A stretch of DNA of 64,000 bases from the NCBI GenBank assembly GCA_937142855.1, contig CAKZQZ010000066.1, positions 1 to 64,000 of the forward strand. Reading direction: 5' to 3'. Position 1 is the first letter of the stretch; each line of letters begins with the position of its first letter. The translations under genes and the position numbers were made by a program. Origin of the DNA: an uncultured Alphaproteobacteria bacterium (GTDB lineage Bacteria > Pseudomonadota > Alphaproteobacteria > Puniceispirillales > Marisalimonadaceae). A model generated the notes under the pieces. The model had not been told where the DNA came from. It searched no databases and saw nothing but the letters and a program-made list of their open reading frames with translations. This document shows positions 8,210 to 16,270 of the stretch, in pieces.

Positions 8210-9712
8210 TTAATTAAACTTTTTTCCTTTCAAAAACATACCTGGTCTCTTTTCGGTTGATGAGTCATTTTGCCAAACCATCTGACCGTTTATAAACACA
8301 TTCTCTATTCCATCTGCGTGTAATTTTGGGGACTGATATGAAGCTTTATCCATTACTGTTTCTGGATTAAAAATAACTAAATCTGCATAATTACCAATAT
8401 CTATGGTACCTCTTTTCTCAAGACCAAAAACAGATGCACTTTTTCCTGTCATTTTATAAACAGCCTCTTCAAGAGGAAATAATTTCATTTCTCTTGAATA
8501 TTTACCTAAAACTCTTGGAAATGTACCCCACAACCTTGGATGTGGATGCCTATCCCCAGGAATACCATCAGAACCAACCATGGAGCCTTCAAACTTTAAA
8601 ATTCTATTCAAGTCATCATCACCCATTTGAAAATAAATAGCTCCTGCGGGATATAATTTATCTATTGTATCATCAATACTTAAACCAAAATTATTAGCCA
8701 AATCATTTAAATCCTGCCCAGAAACATCAGGATAATTGTCTGACCAAGTAACCAAAACTTTGTCGGCTCTTTTTACAAAACTTTTAAGTAACATTGTAGA
8801 ACTAGCTGTGTAAGGGTAACAGTCTAAATCTAAAAAATTATTGTTCTTAGCTTCACTTATTAACTTTAACGTTTCTTTACTTTTGCCCCAATTATCTCTG
8901 CCAGCGCATTTGTGATGAGAAATTACCGTTCTAACTTTAGTTGAAGAACAAATTTCAATGGTTTCTTTAACTGATTTTATAACATCAATCGCCTCATTAC
9001 GCATATGTGTAGTAAAAACAGCATTCATTTTTGGTAATATTTTGACCAATTCTACAATTTCACTAGTGGGAGCAGCATTTGCAGCAGGATAAGCTAATCC
9101 AGTAGACATCCCAATAGAACCGTCTTCAACAGCTAACATAAGAGTGTCAATCATTTTATTTATTTCTTGAGAACTAGCAGGTCTATCAAATTCTCCTTTC
9201 ATAGCTTCTACTCTAAGCATTGAATGACCTGTTAAGAGAGCAACGTTGACTGTGCTAGGATTATTGTTAAATTCTTCTACATAATCTTTAACCCTTGGAA
9301 ACTTGAAGTTATCTGATTTTCCTAACAAAGCTATTGGAGCTGGTACATCACCTTTGTAACTAAAAGGAGCTAAACTAATTCCACAATTTCCAACAACGCA
9401 GGTCGTAACTCCTTGACTTATTTTGCATGTCATTGATGGGTCAGAAAAAACATTATGATCATCATGAGTATGAACATCTATGAAACCAGGTGAAATGATT
9501 TTTCCTTCCGCATTAATTGTGTTTTTTGCCATAAAATTTGATAGAAAATGTTTCTCTGATTTGTCTCTTACATCATCGTGGTTAGAAGGAAAAACACCTA
9601 TAATCTTTCCTTTATCAACAACAACATCAGATTTAAATTTAGGCGCACCCGTACCATCTATTACTTCAGCATTTTTTATGTGAATATCATATGTGTTCAT
9701 CGAAAAACTCAT
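8210..9712 (-). CDS. D-aminoacylase / N-acyl-D-amino-acid deacylase family
   Basis: An amidohydrolase-superfamily enzyme of 500 residues, predicted to remove acyl groups from N-acyl-D-amino acids or similar amides. Zinc-site elements appear in order: GFIDVHTHDDH, Cys in TTCVVGNCGISLAPF, His in TTHMRNEA, His in VISHHKCAG, and Asp in MVGSDGIPGD. The metal-independent beta-sandwich flanks are present (DGTGAPKFKSDVVVDKGKI and the C-terminal GNYADLVIFNP). The substrate may be a D-amino acid, a carbamoyl compound or a peptide fragment. A 14-base palindrome of LacI-operator form lies 25 bases upstream of the start. Confidence 0.9.
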   Translation of the reverse strand: MSFSMNTYDIHIKNAEVIDGTGAPKFKSDVVVDKGKIIGVFPSNHDDVRDKSEKHFLSNFMAKNTINAEGKIISPGFIDVHTHDDHNVFSDPSMTCKISQGVTTCVVGNCGISLAPFSYKGDVPAPIALLGKSDNFKFPRVKDYVEEFNNNPSTVNVALLTGHSMLRVEAMKGEFDRPASSQEINKMIDTLMLAVEDGSIGMSTGLAYPAANAAPTSEIVELVKILPKMNAVFTTHMRNEAIDVIKSVKETIEICSSTKVRTVISHHKCAGRDNWGKSKETLKLISEAKNNNFLDLDCYPYTASSTMLLKSFVKRADKVLVTWSDNYPDVSGQDLNDLANNFGLSIDDTIDKLYPAGAIYFQMGDDDLNRILKFEGSMVGSDGIPGDRHPHPRLWGTFPRVLGKYSREMKLFPLEEAVYKMTGKSASVFGLEKRGTIDIGNYADLVIFNPETVMDKASYQSPKLHADGIENVFINGQMVWQNDSSTEKRPGMFLKGKKFN

Positions 9713-9736
9713 TATCTATTAAAAGAACATTATTAC

Positions 9737-9750
9737 ATTAAACGTTTAAT
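9737..9750. promoter_or_regulatory. 14-base palindrome resembling a LacI-family operator
   Basis: ATTAAACGTTTAAT is a perfect palindrome centred on CG, the form seen for LacI/GalR-family repressors (core AAACGTTT). It lies in the divergent space between the D-aminoacylase gene (start 9712) and the PuuD-like membrane gene (start 9838). A second, looser inverted repeat (AAACTTA at 9756-9762, TAAGTTT at 9781-9787) lies beside it. No LacI-type regulator is encoded in this window. Confidence 0.4.
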
Positions 9751-9837
9751 TAAATAAACTTAGAATCTTTTAATATTACTTAAGTTTGTACAAATAAAAA
9801 TTATTGTAATAAGGTAATTAACAAAAAGGAGTATAAA

Positions 9838-10419
9838 ATGACTTCATTATTAACAAACTTAAGAAGCGCAGTAATTACTGGATTTGTATTTGCTTTAATA
9901 TTTATTTTCTTTTTAGCACAAGGATCATTTGATCAAACAGCTTTCAATATGTGGTTATTGAGATGGCTACATGTCATTTCAGGAATTATGTGGGTTGGAA
10001 TACTCTATTATTTTAATTTTATTCAAATTCCAAATATGGTTAATATTCCTGATGACCAAAAACCAGCTATAAGCAAAGTAATAGCCCCAGCAGCTTTATG
10101 GTGGTTTAGATGGGGGTCTGTGGCCACGGTAGTAACAGGATTAATTCTAGCACATCTTAACGGGTATCTTCACGATGCAATGACATTTTCTAATGGTTTT
10201 TGGCCTATTGGAATAGGAATGTGGCTTGCAATTATAATGTTTTTAAACGTTTGGATAGTGATATGGCCAAATCAAAAAAAGGCTTTAGGTATAGTTGAAG
10301 TGGATGCAGAAACCAAGGCTAAAGCAGCAAGAAAAGCAATGCTATTTTCTAGGAAAAATACAATTTTGTCTATTCCAATGTTAGTGGCAATGACTGTAGC
10401 GCAAAATAGTTTTTCATAA
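9838..10419 (+). CDS. Membrane protein with stand-alone urate hydroxylase (PuuD) N-terminal domain
   Basis: A 193-residue integral membrane protein with about five hydrophobic segments (near residues 15-36, 42-60, 88-104, 118-142 and 172-188). LLRWLHVISGIMWVGILYYF and the APAALWWFRWGS region match the membrane half of PuuD-type urate oxidases (Urate_ox_N). Those enzymes are roughly 400 residues with a C-terminal cytochrome c domain; here that domain and any CxxCH are absent. Function is therefore uncertain: a truncated oxidase needing a separate cytochrome, or a related membrane protein. RBS AAAGGAG supports the start. A hairpin terminator follows. Confidence 0.75.
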   Translation: MTSLLTNLRSAVITGFVFALIFIFFLAQGSFDQTAFNMWLLRWLHVISGIMWVGILYYFNFIQIPNMVNIPDDQKPAISKVIAPAALWWFRWGSVATVVTGLILAHLNGYLHDAMTFSNGFWPIGIGMWLAIIMFLNVWIVIWPNQKKALGIVEVDAETKAKAARKAMLFSRKNTILSIPMLVAMTVAQNSFS

Positions 10420-10427
10420 TTTCAAAA

Positions 10428-10460
10428 AAAGGGGTATTTATTAATTTAAATAACCCCTTA
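10428..10460. terminator. Terminator between the PuuD-like gene and tenA
   Basis: An inverted repeat AAGGGGTATTT ... AAATAACCCCTT (one bulged base) spans about 10429-10459 between two convergent genes, with A-rich sequence before it and TTATTTC after. It should act in both directions; the tenA stop codon lies in the right arm. Confidence 0.65.
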
Positions 10461-11129
10461 TTTCAATGCCATGTTCCAAAAATCAACTTCAAGGGATGTT
10501 GCCTTTTTAAATATTAGACTGGCTTTGTTCCATTTGTAAGTGTTGGTGTAATTTTCACCAAGCCTTAATTTAAATGATTTATCTATTAATTTACCAACAT
10601 TTAAACAGACGCTTTGATATTCAGAACTAGAATATGTTTCAATCCATTTTTTATACATAGATATTTTAGGATTAGAATTTTGTAAGTTTAAACCAATCTC
10701 ACCATACCCAAGTACGCATGGCGCTAAAGCAGACAAAAGATCTAAAAAGTCTCCAGAATAACCAAGCTCCAAAACATAGCGAGTGTAGGCTATATTTTCG
10801 TTCTTTTCTTCAGTATTTTCTAAATCAAGTTTAGAAATTCCATATTTTTCGCATAAACTTATATGGAGTCCCATCTCAAAATTAATTAATTCATTTACAG
10901 TACTGGCTGCAATTTTCATTTCTTCAAGATTGTCAGATTTAAGGATGGCTAAAGACCAAGCTTTAGAAAACTGAATAAGGAATAGGTAATCTTGTTTTAA
11001 ATAATTTAAAAAACAATTCTCATGCAAGCTGTCATTTGCTAATTTTTGAACAAATTCATGCTTAGTATAATCAAGCCAGATATTAACGTTTTTATCTTTT
11101 AAAATCTTAAAAACTTCACCATAGGACAT
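10458..11129 (-). CDS. tenA: TenA/thiaminase II family protein
   Basis: An all-helical TenA protein, 223 residues. The characterised enzymes hydrolyse aminopyrimidine breakdown products of thiamin to hydroxymethylpyrimidine for reuse. Visible features are FLNYLKQDYLFLIQFSKAW (substrate-pocket Asp and Tyr), the catalytic Cys in ALAPCVLGYGEIG, and SSEYQSVCLNVG with the late Glu. Length is normal. I see no TPP riboswitch in the 45 bases to the divergent amidase gene. The neighbouring amidase, deacetylase and ABC importer could supply and prepare a substrate, but that is inference. Confidence 0.88.
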   Translation of the reverse strand: MSYGEVFKILKDKNVNIWLDYTKHEFVQKLANDSLHENCFLNYLKQDYLFLIQFSKAWSLAILKSDNLEEMKIAASTVNELINFEMGLHISLCEKYGISKLDLENTEEKNENIAYTRYVLELGYSGDFLDLLSALAPCVLGYGEIGLNLQNSNPKISMYKKWIETYSSSEYQSVCLNVGKLIDKSFKLRLGENYTNTYKWNKASLIFKKATSLEVDFWNMALK

Positions 11130-11174
11130 AAAAAAAACCTTTTTAAAATAATTGCTTAACTATAGATTATACAA

Positions 11175-12428
11175 ATGAATACAAACACAAAATCAGTATC
11201 AAAAGTAAATGCTTTTTTCAACAAACTGAAAAAATATAATTCACACAATATAATTATACATTCAAATCAAGAAAATTCCTTAAGAGATGCAATTTTATCT
11301 GATGGGAGATCAAATAAAGTTTCAAAAATAGATGGTGAATTAATAACAGTTAAACCTAATATTAAAGTAGAAAATTTCCCCTATACCGGAGGTATTAAAC
11401 ATTTTGAAGGTTCAGTTTCCAAAAATGATGATCCTATTATCAAAAGGATAAAGGAAAATGGAGGAATAGTAATAGGTTCTACAAATATGGATGAAGCCGC
11501 ATTTGGAGGAGATACATCAACAAGCTTTTATGGAAGATGCATTAATCCAAATAATAAAGAATTATCAGTAGGCGGATCATCGGGTGGATCAGCAGCTGCT
11601 ATTGCATCTGGGTTAGTAAATTTTTCAATTGGAACAGACACAATGGGATCAATTAGGATCCCTGCCTCTTATTGTGGAATTGTTGGTTTTAAACCTTCTT
11701 CTTCAATGACTAACAATAAAGACCTCATTTTATTAAGCGATACATATGACACAATAGGTTTTCATTCTAACAATGTATTTAATATCAATAACTTATACAA
11801 AATAATTAATTCATCAATTCATAATTGTGATTACAAGCCCATAAATAACATAAAATGTTTAGTTCCCAATCAAATCTTCAATAATGATATTAACAAAGAC
11901 GTCATTGAGGGTTTTAAAGAAGCTTTGTTAAAGATTGGAAAAAATGGAATAAATATAGAATATAATGATATGCATTTTTGGGAACCTAATTTTCATAGAA
12001 AGTTATTGCTCAAAATTGTTGAAAATGAAGGTGCTAAAAATTTAAAAGAATTATTAGAAAATAAAGCCAGTTATATTACAGAACATTTAAGAAATAACTT
12101 ATTTTTTGGAAAATCTATTGATAAACAAGAAATTAAAAATATTAGATTAGAACTTGAAATATTAAAAAATCAAATCAAAACTATATATAAAGAATTTGAT
12201 TTAATTTTAATGCCCACTACCCCCCAAAACTCTTTTAATATAAAAGATAAACCACCAGAAAACCAAGCAAACTTAACGTCATTGGCTAATATTGCTGATT
12301 TGCCAGCTATATCATTACCATACAAAAACGGTGGAAAAACATTTCATTCACTTCAAATATTAGCAGCACAACATAATGATGAATTTTTACTAAAAACATC
12401 TTCTTTTTTTGAAAAAATCTTGCAATAA
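11175..12428 (+). CDS. Amidase (amidase-signature family)
   Basis: A 417-residue amidase-signature enzyme. The triad is in place: Lys in ITVKPNIKVENFPYTGG, cis-Ser in VGGSSGGSAAAIASG, and Ser in GTDTMGSIRIPAS. TNMDEAAFGGDTS resembles GatA and allophanate-hydrolase amidase domains, but it is too short for GatA and there is no gatB/gatC here. The substrate is unknown. It is divergent from tenA (45 bases) and followed after 24 bases by a deacetylase-fold hydrolase, so a role in opening an N-containing compound is likely. Confidence 0.86.
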   Translation: MNTNTKSVSKVNAFFNKLKKYNSHNIIIHSNQENSLRDAILSDGRSNKVSKIDGELITVKPNIKVENFPYTGGIKHFEGSVSKNDDPIIKRIKENGGIVIGSTNMDEAAFGGDTSTSFYGRCINPNNKELSVGGSSGGSAAAIASGLVNFSIGTDTMGSIRIPASYCGIVGFKPSSSMTNNKDLILLSDTYDTIGFHSNNVFNINNLYKIINSSIHNCDYKPINNIKCLVPNQIFNNDINKDVIEGFKEALLKIGKNGINIEYNDMHFWEPNFHRKLLLKIVENEGAKNLKELLENKASYITEHLRNNLFFGKSIDKQEIKNIRLELEILKNQIKTIYKEFDLILMPTTPQNSFNIKDKPPENQANLTSLANIADLPAISLPYKNGGKTFHSLQILAAQHNDEFLLKTSSFFEKILQ

Positions 12429-12452
12429 TAAATTTTTATAAAGGAATTGTTT

Positions 12453-13370
12453 ATGTGGCCAAACCCTAGAGTTCCCTATCGCCTGTCTTCAAGCCAAAAA
12501 AAACTTAATCCTCCTGAAGGAAAGCCTTTAATTGTGCATGTTGTAATGAATGTTGAGTATTGGCCTTTTGATAAAAATATGCCAAGAGGTATTTTGCCAC
12601 CACCTCATGGAAAAACACCTGAACCACCAGATTTGCCTAATTATTCATGGGTAGAATACGGGATGAGAGTTGGCCTTTCCAGGCTTTTCAAATTATTTGA
12701 AGAAAACAGCATACCTGTATCGGCTTTCATAAATGCTCAAGTTGCTGAAGTATATCCATCTGCATTTGAGAAAATATGTGATCTTAAATGGGAGTTAGTT
12801 GGGCATGGTTGGTTTCAAGAATCTTTAAGAGTTGCTAAGGACGAAAGACTTGTAATTGAAAAGAGCCTGAATTTACTTAGAAGTTTGTCTGGGCAACCTG
12901 TGCGAAGCTGGTTTGGTCCTGGTGGTGGGGAAACAGAAAGCACTCCAGAGCTATTAAAAGAAAATGGTATTGAGTTTTTACATGATTGGTTAATCGATGA
13001 ACTGCCTTGTTGGATGAGAACAAAATCAGGTCCTATTGTGGCAATGCCATATACGTTTGAGTTAAATGACGTGCCCATTTGGACTGTTCAAAACAACTCT
13101 TGTGATGAAATGCAGAAGAGGTTAAACGCAACTTTGAATGTATTTGATGAAGAGAAACTATCTAATACAAAAATTATAACTTTAGCTTTGCACCCTCATA
13201 TTGTTGGAGTTCCTCAAAATTTTTATTATTTAAAGAAAATGATCCAAGATTTGAAAAAAAGAGAAGATGTAATATTTATGACTTCAAGCCAGATTGGTGA
13301 TTGGTATATAAAAGAAGAAGGATCTAATGGAAAAGAATTAACTCCATATTTAGATAAACCTCCTGAGTAA
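12453..13370 (+). CDS. Polysaccharide deacetylase / PuuE-like allantoinase family hydrolase
   Basis: A NodB-fold metal hydrolase of about 305 residues. PNYSWVEYGMRVGLSRLFKL and the WELVGHGWFQESL segment match the PuuE (cofactor-independent allantoinase) branch better than chitin deacetylases; SWFGPGGGETESTPELL and the late ITLALHPHIVG complete the barrel. It has no signal peptide, so it is cytoplasmic and not a wall enzyme. The start is ATG at 12453, set by AAGGAA at 12441-12446, rather than the TTG two codons earlier. A ring amide or small N-acyl compound is the likely substrate. Confidence 0.8.
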   Translation: MWPNPRVPYRLSSSQKKLNPPEGKPLIVHVVMNVEYWPFDKNMPRGILPPPHGKTPEPPDLPNYSWVEYGMRVGLSRLFKLFEENSIPVSAFINAQVAEVYPSAFEKICDLKWELVGHGWFQESLRVAKDERLVIEKSLNLLRSLSGQPVRSWFGPGGGETESTPELLKENGIEFLHDWLIDELPCWMRTKSGPIVAMPYTFELNDVPIWTVQNNSCDEMQKRLNATLNVFDEEKLSNTKIITLALHPHIVGVPQNFYYLKKMIQDLKKREDVIFMTSSQIGDWYIKEEGSNGKELTPYLDKPPE

Positions 13371-13371
13371 A

Positions 13372-14460
13372 TTAACTCTCATGAATAAGAAAATCATCTA
13401 AACTCCATGTTAAATTTATTTGATCGTTCAAACTAACACCCTCAACCTCATTATTCGATCTAACTTGAATTTCTTGATTATTACTAAGTAAAACGAGATA
13501 CCTAATAAACTGACCTAAAAAGGTTATTTCTGTAACTTTTCCAGTTATACTATTCTTTGCTCCCTTTGATTTCGAAGATGAAACTTTACTAATCTGAATA
13601 GATTCTGATTTTATAGACAAACTAATTTCTTGATTTTTAGCTATAGTATAATTGTTATTTGCAACTTCAATTTCATCTTTTTCAATATTTACTAATATTT
13701 TTGATTTATTAAAATCAACAACCACACCATTTAAGATATTTTTTTCACCAATAAACTCAGCTGTGAACTTCTTTTTAGGATTACTATATATTTCTTTAGG
13801 TGAGCCCTGCTCAACCATTTCACCATCAGCAATAATTGCTATTCTATCAGCAACAGACATAGCCTCTTCTTGGTTATGAGTTACATGAACAAAGCTAATA
13901 CCAACTGTCTTCTGAAGACGCTTTAACTCAATACACATATCTTTTCTAAGTTGAGCATCTAAAGCTGACAAAGGTTCATCCAAAAGGAGTACATCATTCT
14001 CTAAAATAAGAGCTCTCGCCAATTGAACTCTTTGTTGCTGACCACCAGATAGTTCATGGGGTTTCCTGTCAGACAAACCAGAAAGGCCTACTAGATCCAT
14101 CATTTTAATAACCCTATCATGGATAATACTTTTTTCTACAGACCTTAGTTTTAAACCATAACCAATATTTTCATATACAGTCATATGTGGAAAAAGTGCA
14201 AACCCCTGAAACACCATTGAAGTTGGTCTTTTGTCTGGAGGCAGATTATCAACATTTTTACCTTTTATTTGAACAGTACCACTATCGGGCCTTATAAAGC
14301 CACCTATTGACCTTAAGAGTGTAGTTTTACCTCCACCACTAGGACCTAACAAAACAAAATATTCACCGTCAGCTATGTCTAAATCAACATTTTTTAAAGC
14401 ATATACATCACCATATGTTTTAACTAAATTCCTAACTTCGATTGAATTTTTATTAGGCAA
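13372..14460 (-). CDS. ABC importer ATPase (PotA/FbpC type)
   Basis: The energy-coupling subunit of a spermidine/putrescine- or iron-type importer, 362 residues. Walker A is GPSGGGKTTLL, the signature is ELSGGQQQRVQLARAL, Walker B is DVLLLDEPLSALD, and the switch His is in FVHVTHNQEEAM. A TOBE-type regulatory domain fills residues from about 240 to the end. It is the last gene of the minus-strand operon binding protein - permease - permease - ATPase. The gap to the permease is 16 bases. It converges, one base apart, with the deacetylase-like gene. Confidence 0.93.
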   Translation of the reverse strand: MPNKNSIEVRNLVKTYGDVYALKNVDLDIADGEYFVLLGPSGGGKTTLLRSIGGFIRPDSGTVQIKGKNVDNLPPDKRPTSMVFQGFALFPHMTVYENIGYGLKLRSVEKSIIHDRVIKMMDLVGLSGLSDRKPHELSGGQQQRVQLARALILENDVLLLDEPLSALDAQLRKDMCIELKRLQKTVGISFVHVTHNQEEAMSVADRIAIIADGEMVEQGSPKEIYSNPKKKFTAEFIGEKNILNGVVVDFNKSKILVNIEKDEIEVANNNYTIAKNQEISLSIKSESIQISKVSSSKSKGAKNSITGKVTEITFLGQFIRYLVLLSNNQEIQVRSNNEVEGVSLNDQINLTWSLDDFLIHES

Positions 14461-14476
14461 GATTTTTCTCCAAAAC

Positions 14477-15367
14477 TTATTTATTAGGTTCTTTAACTAT
14501 TCTTGTTACTTTTTCCATTTCTTCAGTTCGTAAAGCTGTAAATATCAATATTGACGAGACTATCAGAATGGCTACTAAACTAACTATTGAAGCCATTGCG
14601 TAAGATTCCTCAGACATTCCAGTATTTAACATTTGAGAAATCAAAACTGAAGTAAAGGTATCAAAACCACCCTTAAGAAGACTCGTTCTTGTATATTCGT
14701 TAAACGTTAGGATTACGACAAAGGCACACGCACTAAAGACACCTGCACGAATTTGAGGAAATTCAATTTCCCAAAAAGCTCTCCAAGCAGAAGCGCCTAA
14801 ATCTCTTGCAGCTTCAGTTTGTTCATTTCTATACCTAGCCATTGTAATCATAATAACCACAAACACATAAGGTAATGTGTAGACAATAAGTCCAATTACA
14901 GCAGTCATTATACCAAGATCAAACCACGATTCCAGTGCATAAATTCCAGTAAAATCAGCTATAAAAGTAAAAAATTTATTTAAGTTTTTAAAAAAAACTA
15001 ATAAAGCAGACGCAAGTATATCAGCCGGAACAAATAATGGAGAGAGCAGAACAAAAACTATCCAAACTTTTTGAGAGCTTTGTTTATATAATTTAGCTGA
15101 CAACAAACCAAATGGAATAACAATTGGTAAAGTTATTAATGCCAGAAGCATTGTCCAACCTAATGCACCAAGTAATTGCCTATCAGAAAAAACACTCTCG
15201 TACCATTGAAAGGTAAAAATGTAATATTTAGCTCCAAAACCCAATTCATTAAAAGATATGTAGACAGTGTAAAAAGTAGGAGCCATCAAAATAAAGACAG
15301 CAAAAGCAAGCCAACCCCATTTAAGAGCCAACTTCCACTGCGGTTGAAAATCATCTCTTAGTGACAT
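14477..15367 (-). CDS. ABC importer permease (PotC type)
   Basis: An inner-membrane permease of 296 residues with about six helices. The EAA loop that docks on the ATPase is visible as ARDLGASAWRAFWEIEFPQI near residue 190-209. The N-terminus is cytoplasmic and hydrophilic (MSLRDDFQPQWKLALKWGW), then helix 1. The start overlaps the stop of the upstream permease by one base, so translation is coupled. The substrate follows that of the binding protein and is unknown. Confidence 0.92.
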   Translation of the reverse strand: MSLRDDFQPQWKLALKWGWLAFAVFILMAPTFYTVYISFNELGFGAKYYIFTFQWYESVFSDRQLLGALGWTMLLALITLPIVIPFGLLSAKLYKQSSQKVWIVFVLLSPLFVPADILASALLVFFKNLNKFFTFIADFTGIYALESWFDLGIMTAVIGLIVYTLPYVFVVIMITMARYRNEQTEAARDLGASAWRAFWEIEFPQIRAGVFSACAFVVILTFNEYTRTSLLKGGFDTFTSVLISQMLNTGMSEESYAMASIVSLVAILIVSSILIFTALRTEEMEKVTRIVKEPNK

Positions 15368-16215
15368 TAGCTAATTGGCTCCAATAATTTTGTTAAATTG
15401 AATAGCCTATGCCCGATATACAAAAGACCCATCAAAGTAAACATCATTATTGCACTTACTGCCATAGCCAAAGGAAAATCAAGCGCTATAATAGCTTGTG
15501 TAGCAATCAGACCTGCATTTACTGAACCAGGTCCCCCTAAGATAGTTGGGATCAAAGCTATCCCAATACCATTAACAAATATAAAAACACTACCAGCAAA
15601 CAAACCAGGAGCAGCAAGAGGAAAAAAAATATCAAGGAACATTCTTTTTCTATTAACACCTAAATCAGAACAAACTTCAAAAATATAATTTGGAATTGCT
15701 TCAAGCGCTAAAAATGTAGAAAAAATCATAAATGGCAAAAAAGAAACTATCTCACCAATAACTACCCCTGTAGGAGTAAAAACAAAAATTGAAAATGGAC
15801 TATCAATTATGTTCATATCCATAAGAAAAGAGTTAACAACACCATTTCTAGATAAAATTGGTCTTAATGCAAAAATCCTTATAATTTCTGATACCATAAA
15901 AGGAAGAATAAAGAGTAACATCACCCTATGTTGAGCAACTTTTTTAACTCTTCGTCTAATAAAAATAGCAATTGGAAAGCCAATAAAAAAAGCAAAAATC
16001 ACAGAAATTGATGAATGCATCATTGATGACAAAAAATTTTCTAACCTTGATGAGAAAAAGAAGTTTTCATAGGAAAACAAGGTAAAGGCAGGCTCCATCC
16101 AAAACATTGTTCGCTCAAAAACGCTCCAAACAACTGTTAAAGCTAGAGGAATAACAAAAAAAACTATCATAAACATGATAGGTATTTTAAATAAAAAATT
16201 ACTTTTAGGATTCAT
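15367..16215 (-). CDS. ABC importer permease (PotB type)
   Basis: A second permease of the same importer, 282 residues, six helices predicted. The EAA loop is CSDLGVNRKRMFLDIFFPLA near residues 180-199. Members pair with a PotC-type partner, here encoded directly downstream with a one-base overlap. A hairpin with a T-tract lies between the binding-protein gene and this start, probably lowering permease expression relative to the binding protein. Confidence 0.92.
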   Translation of the reverse strand: MNPKSNFLFKIPIMFMIVFFVIPLALTVVWSVFERTMFWMEPAFTLFSYENFFFSSRLENFLSSMMHSSISVIFAFFIGFPIAIFIRRRVKKVAQHRVMLLFILPFMVSEIIRIFALRPILSRNGVVNSFLMDMNIIDSPFSIFVFTPTGVVIGEIVSFLPFMIFSTFLALEAIPNYIFEVCSDLGVNRKRMFLDIFFPLAAPGLFAGSVFIFVNGIGIALIPTILGGPGSVNAGLIATQAIIALDFPLAMAVSAIMMFTLMGLLYIGHRLFNLTKLLEPIS

Positions 16216-16223
16216 GAAATAAC

Positions 16224-16258
16224 CAAAAAATTACAACCCTGCAAAAGAGAGTTGTAAT
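16224..16258 (-). terminator. Intercistronic hairpin with T-tract after the binding-protein gene
   Basis: Read on the minus strand, ATTACAAC (16258-16251) pairs with GTTGTAAT (16237-16230) around a 13-base loop and is followed by six T. It lies after the binding-protein stop (16271) and before the permease start (16215), where a leaky terminator would let the binding protein be made in excess. Confidence 0.65.
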
Positions 16259-16270
16259 TGTTATATAGAT

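Noticed and set aside
11130-11174. Possible TPP riboswitch before tenA
   Set aside because: The space is only 45 bases and has none of the conserved CTGAGA or ACCTGA-type boxes.
11175-12428. GatA subunit of the tRNA-dependent amidotransferase
   Set aside because: It is about 70 residues shorter than GatA, sits beside catabolic genes and has no gatB or gatC partner here.
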